A stretch of 35,934 nt of DNA from Acidobacteriota bacterium (lineage in GTDB: Bacteria > Acidobacteriota > UBA890 > WLXD01). Shown here in pieces: positions 1-7,857 of the stretch. The position numbers were made by a program, and so were the translations under genes. The stretch spans positions 1 through 35,934 of the forward strand of contig JAJCXT010000062.1 of the NCBI GenBank assembly GCA_029263295.1. Reading direction: 5' to 3'. How positions within the stretch are numbered: the first letter of the stretch is position 1; each line of letters begins with the position of its first letter. Below the pieces are notes generated by a model, which was not told the origin of the DNA, did no database searches, and saw only the letters and a list, made by a program, of their open reading frames with translations.

Positions 1-219
1 GATCCGGTAGTCCTCGGCCTCGGATACCTTGCGGAAGAAATAGAACTCCGTGCCATCCGGCGAGAACGTACCGCGAAACAGCGTCCCTTCATCGCGAACA
101 ACGACATCGTCAAGGAATGGCGCCGCAGACGTCGATTCCGCCGGAGTCGCAGCCCCGCAGGCCGTCATCAGAGACACAGACAACGCAAGGCTAGCTCGCA
201 AAGCGGCCGCTCCTTCCAT
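1..219 (-). CDS. PD40/TolB-like propeller lipoprotein, N-terminal part only
   Basis: The gene runs off the left edge, so only the first 73 codons are visible. The ATG at 219 follows a purine-rich ribosome site (GGGAGGGGGG). The product begins with a short signal peptide ending in LMTACG, which looks like a lipobox with Cys21, so a lipoprotein is likely. Around residues 48-60 it has GTFSPDGTEFYFF, the typical strand of a PD40/TolB-type beta-propeller blade (FSPDG). Such propellers act outside the cytoplasm as binding platforms or precede C-terminal peptidase or other enzyme domains; which applies cannot be seen here. The gene lies 140 bp downstream of the flippase on the same strand. Confidence 0.7.
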   Translation of the reverse strand, partial: MEGAAALRASLALSVSLMTACGAATPAESTSAAPFLDDVVVRDEGTLFRGTFSPDGTEFYFFRKVSEAEDYRI

Positions 220-359
220 CCCCCCTCCCGGCCAATAGGCGTTCTAGCTAGTATTCGATTGCGTGTGTTGGGCCGAATGGTCGCGCAATTCTGCAGTCAA
301 CACAACAGGACCGCGTGACGACCTGTTCGGACCGTCGGGAACTTGTGGGGTCGCTGCTC

Positions 360-1649
360 CTACGGCGTGCTGACTTTGTCTCCGTGCATGCCGCACATGA
401 CTGACAGCGGGATTCCCAGCGAACGGCGCACAAGGAGCAGGCTTGCCGCGACCCCTACGGCAAATCCAACCGCGAACCCGGCCGCGAGTCCTTCCAGCCC
501 CCAGTAGCGGTGTAGGACCAGCGCCGCGGCGATCGTCGCCACCGAGCCGATTACAAACGAAAGGGTGGACAGCCAGGGATTACCCACCAGCTTCAACAGG
601 GCACTGGAGACCACTCGAAACGGCAGCACGAGCCGGCCGGCGAGCATGATCAGCAGGAGCGGCATCGCGACAGCCGCGTGGTGTTCGCCGTACAGCCGCA
701 ACAACCAAGGGCCCAGCAGCGCCACCACCAGGACGACGAGAGTATTGGCGAGAATCAGCGCCCTCGCCATCTGCACGACACCAGTCCTGAACCCCACACC
801 GGTTCCCTCATCCACCGCGGCAGCCAGACGTGGCCTGCATACGGTGCCGATGGCGTTCACGGGAATCATGGTCAGCCCCGCGATCACCGCCGGCGGCAGG
901 TAGAGAGCCACGGCCGCCTCGTTCTCGATGATCCGCGCGAACAAAATGTCGAGACGGACGATCAGTGCAGTACCGGACGCACTCAACATGAGCGGCAGCG
1001 CCGCAGTGAGCCACTCACGGGTTCGATAGGCCGGTGCAATGCCCCGCAGTTCACCGCGCAGCCTCGACCACTGGTAAAGCAGCGTGAACGAAAAGCCGAG
1101 GATGACCGCCCACAGCGCCTCATGCACAGTCACCGTGTCCACGGAGAGCAGGATCACGAGGGCGGCGGCGATGGTGAACCACTGCGCCAGCACCTGTCGG
1201 GTAAGCAGGAAGTCCTGTTTTCGCTTGGTGGCCAGCAGATAGGACGCCTGCACCTGCACTAGCGCCGCGAGTGGCACCGCGATCAACAGATAGCGCAGAC
1301 CCTCGTGGGTGGCCGTGCCGCTGACCAGAGGCGCCGAGATCAGTACCAACAGCAACGTGATCCCACTGCCCGCCGTCACCACCGCGAACAACGAGAACCG
1401 ATGCAGCCCTCTGAGCAAGGCCTGTTCAGCCTGCTTGAAATAGCCCGCCCCGTAGCGAACGACGCCCTGCCCCAGGCCAAGGGTGGCAGGCTGACTCAGT
1501 ACCTCGATCAGCACATAGAGGGTAGCGAAGGCGCCGAAGTTCTCCGCCCCCATCCAGCGCGCCAGCAGCACGGTCACGATGAGGCGACCGAATTGCTGCA
1601 TGGCCGAAAGCGGCAGCAAGGGTAGCGAACGTTTGAATATTTCCCACAT
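360..1649 (-). CDS. Wzx-like polysaccharide/lipid-linked oligosaccharide flippase
   Basis: This 429-residue protein is almost entirely hydrophobic helices, roughly 12 to 14 spans, with the pattern of the oligosaccharide flippase/MOP superfamily. The N-terminus has the family-like stretch LLARWMGAENFGAFATLY near residues 29-46, corresponding to the usual R-x-LG-x-xxyG segment of Wzx proteins. Family members move undecaprenyl-linked sugar units across the inner membrane. A GAGG ribosome site lies 7 bases before the ATG. No glycosyltransferase genes are nearby in the window, so its glycan is unknown. It follows the hydrolase-WD40 gene on the same strand after a 131 bp gap and may be cotranscribed with it. 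Confidence 0.82.
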   Translation of the reverse strand: MWEIFKRSLPLLPLSAMQQFGRLIVTVLLARWMGAENFGAFATLYVLIEVLSQPATLGLGQGVVRYGAGYFKQAEQALLRGLHRFSLFAVVTAGSGITLLLVLISAPLVSGTATHEGLRYLLIAVPLAALVQVQASYLLATKRKQDFLLTRQVLAQWFTIAAALVILLSVDTVTVHEALWAVILGFSFTLLYQWSRLRGELRGIAPAYRTREWLTAALPLMLSASGTALIVRLDILFARIIENEAAVALYLPPAVIAGLTMIPVNAIGTVCRPRLAAAVDEGTGVGFRTGVVQMARALILANTLVVLVVALLGPWLLRLYGEHHAAVAMPLLLIMLAGRLVLPFRVVSSALLKLVGNPWLSTLSFVIGSVATIAAALVLHRYWGLEGLAAGFAVGFAVGVAASLLLVRRSLGIPLSVMCGMHGDKVSTP

Positions 1650-1780
1650 GGGCAGGCCTCGATCGAGATGTACCGCTGGCTAGCCTAGTGGTTGTGGCTC
1701 GGCTAGTCGCGTGACCAACAAGTCGCTACGTAAGCGTGTCCAGCGCCCGATGCCGAGCGTGCGTGCGAGAACCGCTGGAG

Positions 1781-4700
1781 TCACTGCGGCGCAACCGCAT
1801 CGCCTGCCGCCGCTTCCGAGCGGTGGCCCATTCTGCCGTACCGTTCGACGCAGCTGCTCCAGCCTGCCTCAGCGTCCGCCGCCAACTCGGTGAGGAAGCG
1901 GACGCGCTCAGCAGGCGTCAGACAAGCCGTCGTGGAGCGGCGAAAGGCCCGTCTCATCTCGTCGAGACCGATAGTCCACAGAAAGAGGTAACCACTCCGA
2001 TGGGCGGCCGTGAGGACTCCTCCTGACCCGGAGAAACCCACGGCGGTCATGGTGTCCCTGAAGATATCCCGGCCCGCCCTGCCGAACTCGACGGGTGAAC
2101 CCTGGGCGTCATCGCGAAACAGACGCACGGTGCCGTCCCCGAAGCCAGCGGCCAACAACGAATCGTCGGCTGAGAACGCAACTGCCATCACCGGCGCAAC
2201 TCCAACTCCGCCCGCTATCGTCGTACGGCTTGGCGGATCGCTCGCCAGGTCCCAGGTCCTCAGGGCGCCCGCGTAGAGCAAGTCGCGCACCTCGTCGCTA
2301 TCGGTTTGCTGGACGGGGATGAGGGTGCCCACCGCGAGACGATCGCCGTCGCCGTCCAAGGCGACTGAGTAGATCGCGCCGTCCTCGGAGGTGAACGGCG
2401 AGCCTACCTGATTACCTTCACCGTCCCACAGATTCACGACACGTACGTCGGCCGTGGCGAACCGGGCTCCGTCACCGCTGAACGCGACGGCCATCACCTC
2501 GTCATCGTGCTCGATCGGCTCTCCTACTGAGCGGTACGGAGCAGTCGTTTCCCACCTGTCCACGCGGTTCCAGGACACGACCGCAACGACCGTCCGATCT
2601 GGGCTGAAGATCGCGAAATCAGGATCTTGAACCGCAAGCGTCCCTGTTGCCGCGACCTGTTGCTCAACCCAGAGCGCGAGTTCGCCTCCGTCCGTAAGCG
2701 TCAAAACGCTCTCACCGTCGGCGGCCCAGCATGCGGCGAGCGCGTCGTCCACGCCCAGTTCGTAGACGGGCTGCTCGGGTACCCTCGTTCCGCGGACACA
2801 CGGTCTACCCGACTCGCAAACCGTCACGACGGCACTCGCGTCGAAGTTCGCGCACACCTGTCGAACCGGTTCCTCCGATCCCGATTGGAACTGACTGTCC
2901 GTCGCCAACCCTCGGTCCATGTCCCAGAGGCGAATCCCGCCGTCCGAGGCGCTCGCGACGAGCACGCTGCCGTCGGAATCGAACTGCGCTCCGTAGAAAC
3001 GGTCGTCCGCACTAGAGCCTCGAAGCGTCTCCAGTTGACCGCGCGCCAGGTGCCGAACCTGCACCGTGCCGTCCGCAGACGCCGAAGCGACACGATCGGT
3101 ACCGCCAAAGGCGACACGCCACACACTGTCGGAGTGCGCGTCTTCCTCCATGATGAGCTGCCAGCCATCGACCTGGCGCCAGACGCGGAGCGATCCATCG
3201 TGGAACCCGGCGGCCAAGTATTCGCCGGTAGCGTCGAACGCCACGCTCACCGGCTCGGATTCTCCCTGTATCAGCGGGACCACCTCCACTTCTCGATCCA
3301 TCGAGCAGACAATCACGGCGTTCGCTGAGGCGCCGGCAACAGTCTGCCCGTCGGGACTCACGGCGACGTCATACACCGGCGCATAGCGGCTTGCACAGAT
3401 GCTCTCGGAAGGGGTGGAACTCCCGGGGGTCCAGACCCGAATGCCGCGATTGGCTGCGATAACGACGGAACCGCCGTCCGGGGTAAACGCGACGCTTTCG
3501 CTGTTGCGAAGCCCTGTGAGTTGATCGATGGGGCGTGGCACGTCATCCACGTCCCAGACGGTGACCTCGCCGCTGGCGGCCGCCGAGGCCACGCGCGTTC
3601 CATCCCGGCTAAACGCGACTCTCCGCACGACGCCATTCGCGCGTGACAAGGTCAGCGGCAGGCGTTCGCCAGTGACGTCCCAGAGCACCGTCAAGCGATC
3701 GTTGGACCCCGTGACCAACTGCGACCCATCAGGGCTCATGGCGACGTCCACCACCTCGTCGGAATGGCGTAGGACAGAGAACGGCAGACGCTGGGTCGAG
3801 ATGTCCCGAGCCAATGCAACTGCCCCGGGCGCATCGGCGACGGCCGGCATTTCCATCATCAGTAGCGCAGCGGTCAAGGGATCAGTCGTCGTGGTCGCCC
3901 AAGCCAGCACACTGCTAGCCTGAGCCCGGCGGCGCTGCTCGTCTGCGTTCTGATACAAGCCGCCGATCCACACCGTGAAGGCACCCAACGCAACGAACGC
4001 CGCGGCGATCTTCAACGGCTCCGCATTGTTGAGCACGATCAAGAATAGCCGCGCGAAGAGGCCTGGAGTCTCACGGGTATCGACCGGCTCCAGCGCCGTC
4101 CCGCTCGTGAGAATCGGCAGCCAGAAGCGCTTCATGAACCCATCGTCGGGCGAGTTGCCGCGGCCAAAGTACTCGCTATGCCCGAACGGGAAGAAGCGAT
4201 TGCGAAACGCCTCGCCCGTCATGCCTCGAAAACCGACGCGGCCCGCCATCCCGGTGAGCAACACGAATGCTTGGCTGAGAATCAGAACGTTGTCCTTGGT
4301 GCCACACTCGTTCACCACCCGTCGCACGCCCCTCCCCACCAACCGGTGCCAGGGAAACGACGGTTTCAGGACACTGGCGGCGAGGATCAACGTATTGACC
4401 CGCGGGCGCTGGCGCTCAGGGATCCCATCGATACCCCAGCAAACCAGGTGCGTCCCGAAGCTGTGCGCAACGATGTCAATACGATCCCAATCGTCGCCTG
4501 TGGCCAGCGCGAGGAGGTGGCGCCGGAAACGGCGGGTCACGAGCCAACGAGTTGGGGGCACGAGGAACGCGAACAGCGAGAAGTACCCGTACGTATAGTG
4601 CTCACAGCGCACCTCCGGGTCCTGCGCGTACAACAGGTTCCCGAGGGCTTCCTGCCAATGACCGAACGTGCGGATTCCGTGGACCGTCACCACCAGGTGT

Positions 4701-5347
4701 CGGCGATCTCCGGAACGCTCGGGGATCGGCATATCGCGCCGTGCCATGAAGTCAGGCGTGCCCTGCGGGTCGGCCCTCGACTGGCGGGCAAGACGCAGCG
4801 CACGTAGTCCAGCAAGAGCGGTGGCAGCGGCCAACAGCGCTCCGAGAGCAACCGGCCACCAGGTGGCGACCAGGCCTTCCTCCGGCTCTTCCTCGTTCTC
4901 GGGCGCCACCACGAGGCCTGGTTCCATGGGATTGCGTTCTGACCGCCAGACGCGTGGCCGCCCCGTGATTTCTATTTGCTCGGGTTGGGTCGCCAGTTCC
5001 AATCGGACGTCCACCTGCGCGGAGGAGGCTTCTCGAATTCTCACGTCGGGAGCGTCGACCGGTTTGAACCCTTCGAGTTGGAAGGAAACCGCGAGATCGG
5101 TCTCCACGGGTACGTCGGGGAAACTGAACCGGCCGTTAGCCTGCGTGTAGGTCGTAGTTACCGCCGTCCCAGTGAACGCCAGCGTGACCGCAACGCCCGG
5201 GAGCGGATCGCCATCGGGGTCAGTAACCGTCCCGGACAGGGTCCCGGACTGCCGCGGAACTGCTGTCGCGGCCGCGAGGCCAGCCAACCCCATGAGAGCC
5301 ATGACCACCGCCACCGCCCCACCACGCCTGATCATCGAATGGACCAT
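1781..5347 (-). CDS. Membrane-anchored alpha/beta hydrolase with 14-blade WD40 sensor region
   Basis: The product has 1188 residues in this order. A signal-like segment spans about 6-29. A carboxypeptidase-regulatory-like beta domain spans about 35-120 (SGTVTDPDGDPLPG, then NGRFSFPDVP). After an acidic linker comes a membrane span at about 163-186, followed by arginines. An alpha/beta hydrolase covers about 215-415, with TVHGIRTFGHW (oxyanion region), AHSFGTH (nucleophile Ser297), KDNVL (likely acid Asp352) and FGHSEY (likely catalytic His390). A second span lies at about 443-466, then a helix rich in Arg and Ala (DEQRRRAQASSVLAWA). About 14 WD40-type blades follow from about 525, for example VAMSPDGSQLVTGS...VLWDV. 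The helix before the blades and the Cys-containing tail resemble STAND-WD40 proteins, but no NTPase is present. The substrate is unknown. The reading frame stays open to 6148, but that part opposes a real gene. ATG 5335 is an equally plausible start. Confidence 0.85.
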   Translation of the reverse strand: MVHSMIRRGGAVAVVMALMGLAGLAAATAVPRQSGTLSGTVTDPDGDPLPGVAVTLAFTGTAVTTTYTQANGRFSFPDVPVETDLAVSFQLEGFKPVDAPDVRIREASSAQVDVRLELATQPEQIEITGRPRVWRSERNPMEPGLVVAPENEEEPEEGLVATWWPVALGALLAAATALAGLRALRLARQSRADPQGTPDFMARRDMPIPERSGDRRHLVVTVHGIRTFGHWQEALGNLLYAQDPEVRCEHYTYGYFSLFAFLVPPTRWLVTRRFRRHLLALATGDDWDRIDIVAHSFGTHLVCWGIDGIPERQRPRVNTLILAASVLKPSFPWHRLVGRGVRRVVNECGTKDNVLILSQAFVLLTGMAGRVGFRGMTGEAFRNRFFPFGHSEYFGRGNSPDDGFMKRFWLPILTSGTALEPVDTRETPGLFARLFLIVLNNAEPLKIAAAFVALGAFTVWIGGLYQNADEQRRRAQASSVLAWATTTTDPLTAALLMMEMPAVADAPGAVALARDISTQRLPFSVLRHSDEVVDVAMSPDGSQLVTGSNDRLTVLWDVTGERLPLTLSRANGVVRRVAFSRDGTRVASAAASGEVTVWDVDDVPRPIDQLTGLRNSESVAFTPDGGSVVIAANRGIRVWTPGSSTPSESICASRYAPVYDVAVSPDGQTVAGASANAVIVCSMDREVEVVPLIQGESEPVSVAFDATGEYLAAGFHDGSLRVWRQVDGWQLIMEEDAHSDSVWRVAFGGTDRVASASADGTVQVRHLARGQLETLRGSSADDRFYGAQFDSDGSVLVASASDGGIRLWDMDRGLATDSQFQSGSEEPVRQVCANFDASAVVTVCESGRPCVRGTRVPEQPVYELGVDDALAACWAADGESVLTLTDGGELALWVEQQVAATGTLAVQDPDFAIFSPDRTVVAVVSWNRVDRWETTAPYRSVGEPIEHDDEVMAVAFSGDGARFATADVRVVNLWDGEGNQVGSPFTSEDGAIYSVALDGDGDRLAVGTLIPVQQTDSDEVRDLLYAGALRTWDLASDPPSRTTIAGGVGVAPVMAVAFSADDSLLAAGFGDGTVRLFRDDAQGSPVEFGRAGRDIFRDTMTAVGFSGSGGVLTAAHRSGYLFLWTIGLDEMRRAFRRSTTACLTPAERVRFLTELAADAEAGWSSCVERYGRMGHRSEAAAGDAVAPQ

Positions 5348-5388
5348 CCGGCGAACTGAACTCCCTCCGGCAGAATCGAGATCTTCAC
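5332..5388 (-). CDS. Possible 18-codon leader ORF coupled to the hydrolase-WD40 gene
   Basis: A GTG at 5388 sits 7 bases after AAAGGAG (5396-5402), the best ribosome site in this intergenic region. The frame encodes 18 residues (MKISILPEGVQFAGWSIR) and stops at TGA 5334-5332. That stop overlaps the ATG at 5335, in frame with the large gene, as ATGA. This is the classic geometry for translational coupling. It would make MIRRGG, rather than the upstream ATG at 5347, the real N-terminus of the large protein. The peptide has no recognised domain. It could equally be a chance ORF. Confidence 0.35.
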   Translation of the reverse strand: MKISILPEGVQFAGWSIR

Positions 5389-5484
5389 TCCAGGACTCCT
5401 TTGTACCGTAAGCCAGCCGTCTCGATCGGTTATCAGAGCGTCGTGCCGACCAGTTGAGACTGTTACGTTGCCGCCAAGGCGCAT

Positions 5485-6699
5485 ATGCCCATGGTTCGGT
5501 CGACGATCTATCTCGCAGCCGCACTCGCCTGTGGCTCTCTGTGCCTCTCGGCATCAACGCTCGGATCCCCCCAACTCGACTTCCGGGCGGCCCGCCTCGA
5601 ATTGCCCGACGACCTGCGCCTGGAGCCGGACGACGGTTTCGGCAGCGCGGTCGCTGCGATCGGAGACGTAGACGGTGACGGGATTCAGGACCTGGCGGTT
5701 GGCGCGACCGGATCGGGTCCCGACGAGGGTCGGCACGGAGCCATCTGGATCCTGTTCCGGGGACCGAGGGGCGAGATTGTCCGACACCGGCGCGCAGGCC
5801 ACTCGGGCTTCTTCGGACGCGCCCTTGCCGAACTCGGGGACCTCGACGGTGACGGAACCCCGGACCTGGCAGTGGGCGCCTTCGCTGACGAAGAGGGCGG
5901 CAGCTTCGCCGGCACCGTGTGGATTCTGTTCCTCGACCCCGACGGTAACATCGTGCGCTCCTCGAAGATCGGGCCAGCAAGTGCACCACTGGCGGGGCGG
6001 CTCTCGGCCGGCGACCAGTTCGGAATCTCGATCGCGAACGTTGGCGATCTCGACGGAGACGGCTCCCCAGAGATCGCGGTCGGGGCGATCGGAGACGACG
6101 CCGGTGGACGTGATCGTGGGGTGGTCTGGCTGATCCACCTTGACCCACGGGGCCAGGCCCGACGCGCAGAGCGCCTTACGGACGGGCTCACGCCCCGACT
6201 GCGCGACGGCGACAACCTCGGATCCTCAGTTGCGAGGATCGTCCCCTCCACCGGACTTCCCATGCTCGCCGTCGGCGCGCGGGCGTCGGACGCGTCGGGT
6301 ACCGACCGCGGCGACATCTGGCTTCTGAAACAGGACGCAGAAGGGCGATTCGGCGACGGCCACCGGCTCGATCTGGAGCCGAGCACAGCGAGGCCGCGGG
6401 ACGGCGGCTGGTTCGGTTTCTCGGCCAGCAGCGCCTCATCGATCGACGACACATCTCTTCTCGTCGGAGGTCGCGGAACCGGTGCGGGCGAACTCTGGCT
6501 CCTACGGCTATCCCCCGCCGGCCAGCTCCTCGACAGCAGCCGACTGGCGCCGGCCGAGATCGCCCCCGACGCCTTCTGGGGCTACTCCATCACCGACATC
6601 CCTGGCGAGCCTGGCCGCATCATCGTGGGGAGCCGCGGCGACGACAGCCACGGTGAGGACGCGGGCGCTCTCTGGGTCGTCGACCTACAGCGGGATTAA
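5485..6699 (+). CDS. Secreted FG-GAP (integrin-alpha-like) beta-propeller protein
   Basis: The 404-residue product starts with a signal peptide (MPMVRSTIYLAAALACGSLC). It then carries six or seven FG-GAP repeats spaced about 55-60 residues apart. Clear blades include FGSAVAAIGDVDGDGIQDLAVGA, written here in pieces: FGSAVAAIGDV, DGDGIQDLAVGA, FGRALAELGDLDGDGTPDLA and FGISIANVGDLDGDGSPEIA. Later blades are degenerate. The DxDGDG loops bind calcium in this family, and the fold is a seven-bladed propeller used in extracellular adhesion or as a scaffold. The ATG at 5485 follows AAGG at 5 bases. It diverges from the hydrolase-WD40 gene across 137 bp, so the two probably share a control region. No partner or ligand can be named. 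Confidence 0.88.
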   Translation: MPMVRSTIYLAAALACGSLCLSASTLGSPQLDFRAARLELPDDLRLEPDDGFGSAVAAIGDVDGDGIQDLAVGATGSGPDEGRHGAIWILFRGPRGEIVRHRRAGHSGFFGRALAELGDLDGDGTPDLAVGAFADEEGGSFAGTVWILFLDPDGNIVRSSKIGPASAPLAGRLSAGDQFGISIANVGDLDGDGSPEIAVGAIGDDAGGRDRGVVWLIHLDPRGQARRAERLTDGLTPRLRDGDNLGSSVARIVPSTGLPMLAVGARASDASGTDRGDIWLLKQDAEGRFGDGHRLDLEPSTARPRDGGWFGFSASSASSIDDTSLLVGGRGTGAGELWLLRLSPAGQLLDSSRLAPAEIAPDAFWGYSITDIPGEPGRIIVGSRGDDSHGEDAGALWVVDLQRD

Positions 6700-6787
6700 C
6701 GCCCGGCGTCCTTCACGCGCAGGCACAGGGCCTCGAGAAGCCTCAGACCCGCCCCGTACAGCAGCCTTCGCGTGTGCTTCACCCGAG

Positions 6788-7021
6788 TCAGGCGGTTCGT
6801 TTGACCCGGCGCACGGACAACAGGTCTTCGTCGGCGACCCGCCGCACATCGTCAACGGTGAGCGTAAGTGCCGCCTGCGTCTTGCCCGAGGCTTTGACGA
6901 ACTCGACCTCTATTCCGTCGTGCTCGTACAACTCCACGATCGCGCCGAGATCGCCCTTCCGAAGGCAGTGCTCGGGCAGATCTCTGACAAGAACCACCGA
7001 ATCCAAAAGCTTGTAGCTCAT
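6788..7021 (-). CDS. DUF4926 domain protein
   Basis: The 77-residue product (MSYKLLDSVVLVRDLPEHCL...) matches the small DUF4926 family. The family pattern is a hydrophobic start, LPEHxLRKGDLGAIVE, then VEFV and LTLTVDDVRRV. It is a likely small beta-barrel (SH3-like) fold with no known activity. Its ATG directly follows the TAG of the DUF6883 gene (TAGATG) with no gap, so the two are translationally coupled. DUF4926 and DUF6883 proteins are often neighbours, and the pair may act together. A toxin-immunity or toxin-antitoxin role is conceivable but not shown. Confidence 0.85.
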   Translation of the reverse strand: MSYKLLDSVVLVRDLPEHCLRKGDLGAIVELYEHDGIEVEFVKASGKTQAALTLTVDDVRRVADEDLLSVRRVKRTA

Positions 7022-7360
7022 CTACTTCTCTCCGGGATAGGCCGTGATCAGCCGGGGCCCATCGCCACCAGTCCTCACGATCCAGACCGTCACCACTTCG
7101 GCCGAGATGCCTCTAGGCCCGTTCAGTATCGCCCGCGCGACGTACTTCTTGCCATATGCCGTCGATACAGTCATCTCGACATCGGCAGACCGCGCGGCCG
7201 CATGGAGGTCGTCCCGTAAGCGCGTCCAGTTCCCAGAGTCGTAGCCGAGACGCGCAAAGAAGAACGCCTTGTAGCGTCCCACGGGATGATCGCTCGACAG
7301 CAAGTAGTCTCGGACCTTGACCTCATCGATGACCGCGCGCTCGGCATCAGGCAAGTGCAT
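7022..7360 (-). CDS. DUF6883 domain protein
   Basis: The 112-residue product is a stand-alone DUF6883 domain. It shows the signature KVRDYLLSSDHPVGRYKAFF near residues 14-33, AYGKKY in the middle, and VTVWIV with LITAYPG at the end. Related domains occur at the C-termini of some large secreted polymorphic toxin-like proteins, from recall of the family, as well as in free form. The start is the ATG at 7360; the frame runs upstream through two tRNA genes, which cannot be coding. No strong ribosome site precedes it. It is the first gene after tRNA-Asp on this strand and is immediately followed by DUF4926. Confidence 0.82.
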   Translation of the reverse strand: MHLPDAERAVIDEVKVRDYLLSSDHPVGRYKAFFFARLGYDSGNWTRLRDDLHAAARSADVEMTVSTAYGKKYVARAILNGPRGISAEVVTVWIVRTGGDGPRLITAYPGEK

Positions 7361-7373
7361 ACCCGTACTGGAC

Positions 7374-7389
7374 GGCCGGCGCGCCGGCC
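7374..7389. repeat. Perfect 16-bp GC palindrome upstream of the DUF6883 gene
   Basis: GGCCGGCGCGCCGGCC reads identically on both strands and lies 14 bases before the DUF6883 start codon. It could form a hairpin in the leader or serve as a dimeric protein-binding site. In DNA this GC-rich, short palindromes also arise by chance. Confidence 0.6.
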
Positions 7390-7455
7390 ATTCCGTTCGA
7401 AGTTGAACGCCCTTACGTTCTCGCCCGCTGCGTGCCCCGCCCTCTCCCGCGACCG

Positions 7456-7504
7456 CGCTTCCCTTTAGCGAGCGAAGCTCGGCTCGTGCAGATGCGGGGA
7501 AGCG
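7456..7504 (-). repeat. Nested inverted repeat between tRNA-Asp and the DUF6883 gene
   Basis: CGCTTCCC (7456-7463) pairs with GGGAAGCG (7497-7504). Inside, CGAGC (7469-7473) pairs with GCTCG (7477-7481) around a 3-base loop. In the minus-strand transcript this gives an outer 8-bp stem enclosing a smaller hairpin, without a following U tract. The 283 bp between tRNA-Asp and the DUF6883 start holds nothing else recognisable beyond this, another small hairpin (about 7549-7565) and the palindrome near the start codon. It may be a processing or attenuation structure. Confidence 0.4.
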
Positions 7505-7643
7505 GGCGTGGCGCCATTGCGCGAGATGCAAGGCGCGACGACGCAGGCGATGCCAGCGGCATCGTCGAGGAGGCGCAACGCCGCAGATCGCGTGATGGCG
7601 CAGCGCACGCGACTCGCAGATGCGCGAGCCGCGCTTCGAAAAA

Positions 7644-7721
7644 TGGCGGGGCCGACGGGATTTGAACCCGCGATCTCCGGCTTGACAGGCCGGCGTCGTA
7701 ACCAGGCTTGACCACGGCCCC
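7644..7721 (-). tRNA. tRNA-Asp (anticodon GTC)
   Basis: On the minus strand the acceptor stem GGGGCCG (from 7721) pairs with CGGCCCC, followed by discriminator G and an encoded CCA (7646-7644). The anticodon arm is CCGGC-CTGTCAA-GCCGG, giving GTC. The T arm contains GGGTTCAAATCCC. It lies 39 bp downstream of tRNA-Val on the same strand and is probably cotranscribed with it at the end of the tilS-pdxJ block. Confidence 0.93.
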
Positions 7722-7760
7722 GCGCAATGGGCGCAGGTGTCGTACGAGACGACAAAAAAT

Positions 7761-7836
7761 TGGTGGGCGGTACAGGACTTGAACCTGTGACCCCCTGCTT
7801 GTAAGGCAGGTGCTCTCCCAGCTGAGCTAACCGCCC
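7761..7836 (-). tRNA. tRNA-Val (anticodon TAC)
   Basis: GGGCGGT (from 7836) pairs with ACCGCCC, then discriminator A and an encoded CCA ending at 7761. The D arm has AGCTCAGCTGGGAGAGC. The anticodon arm CCTGC-CTTACAA-GCAGG gives TAC. It is 76 nt long, as usual for this tRNA. It lies 21 bp after the pdxJ stop codon. Confidence 0.95.
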
Positions 7837-7857
7837 GACAGATGGCGGATTTTAGCA

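Noticed and set aside
5348-6148. Upstream extension of the hydrolase-WD40 frame by 267 codons
   Set aside because: It lies antisense to the clear FG-GAP gene and translates to Arg/Ser/Pro-rich nonsense; the signal peptide starts near 5347/5335.
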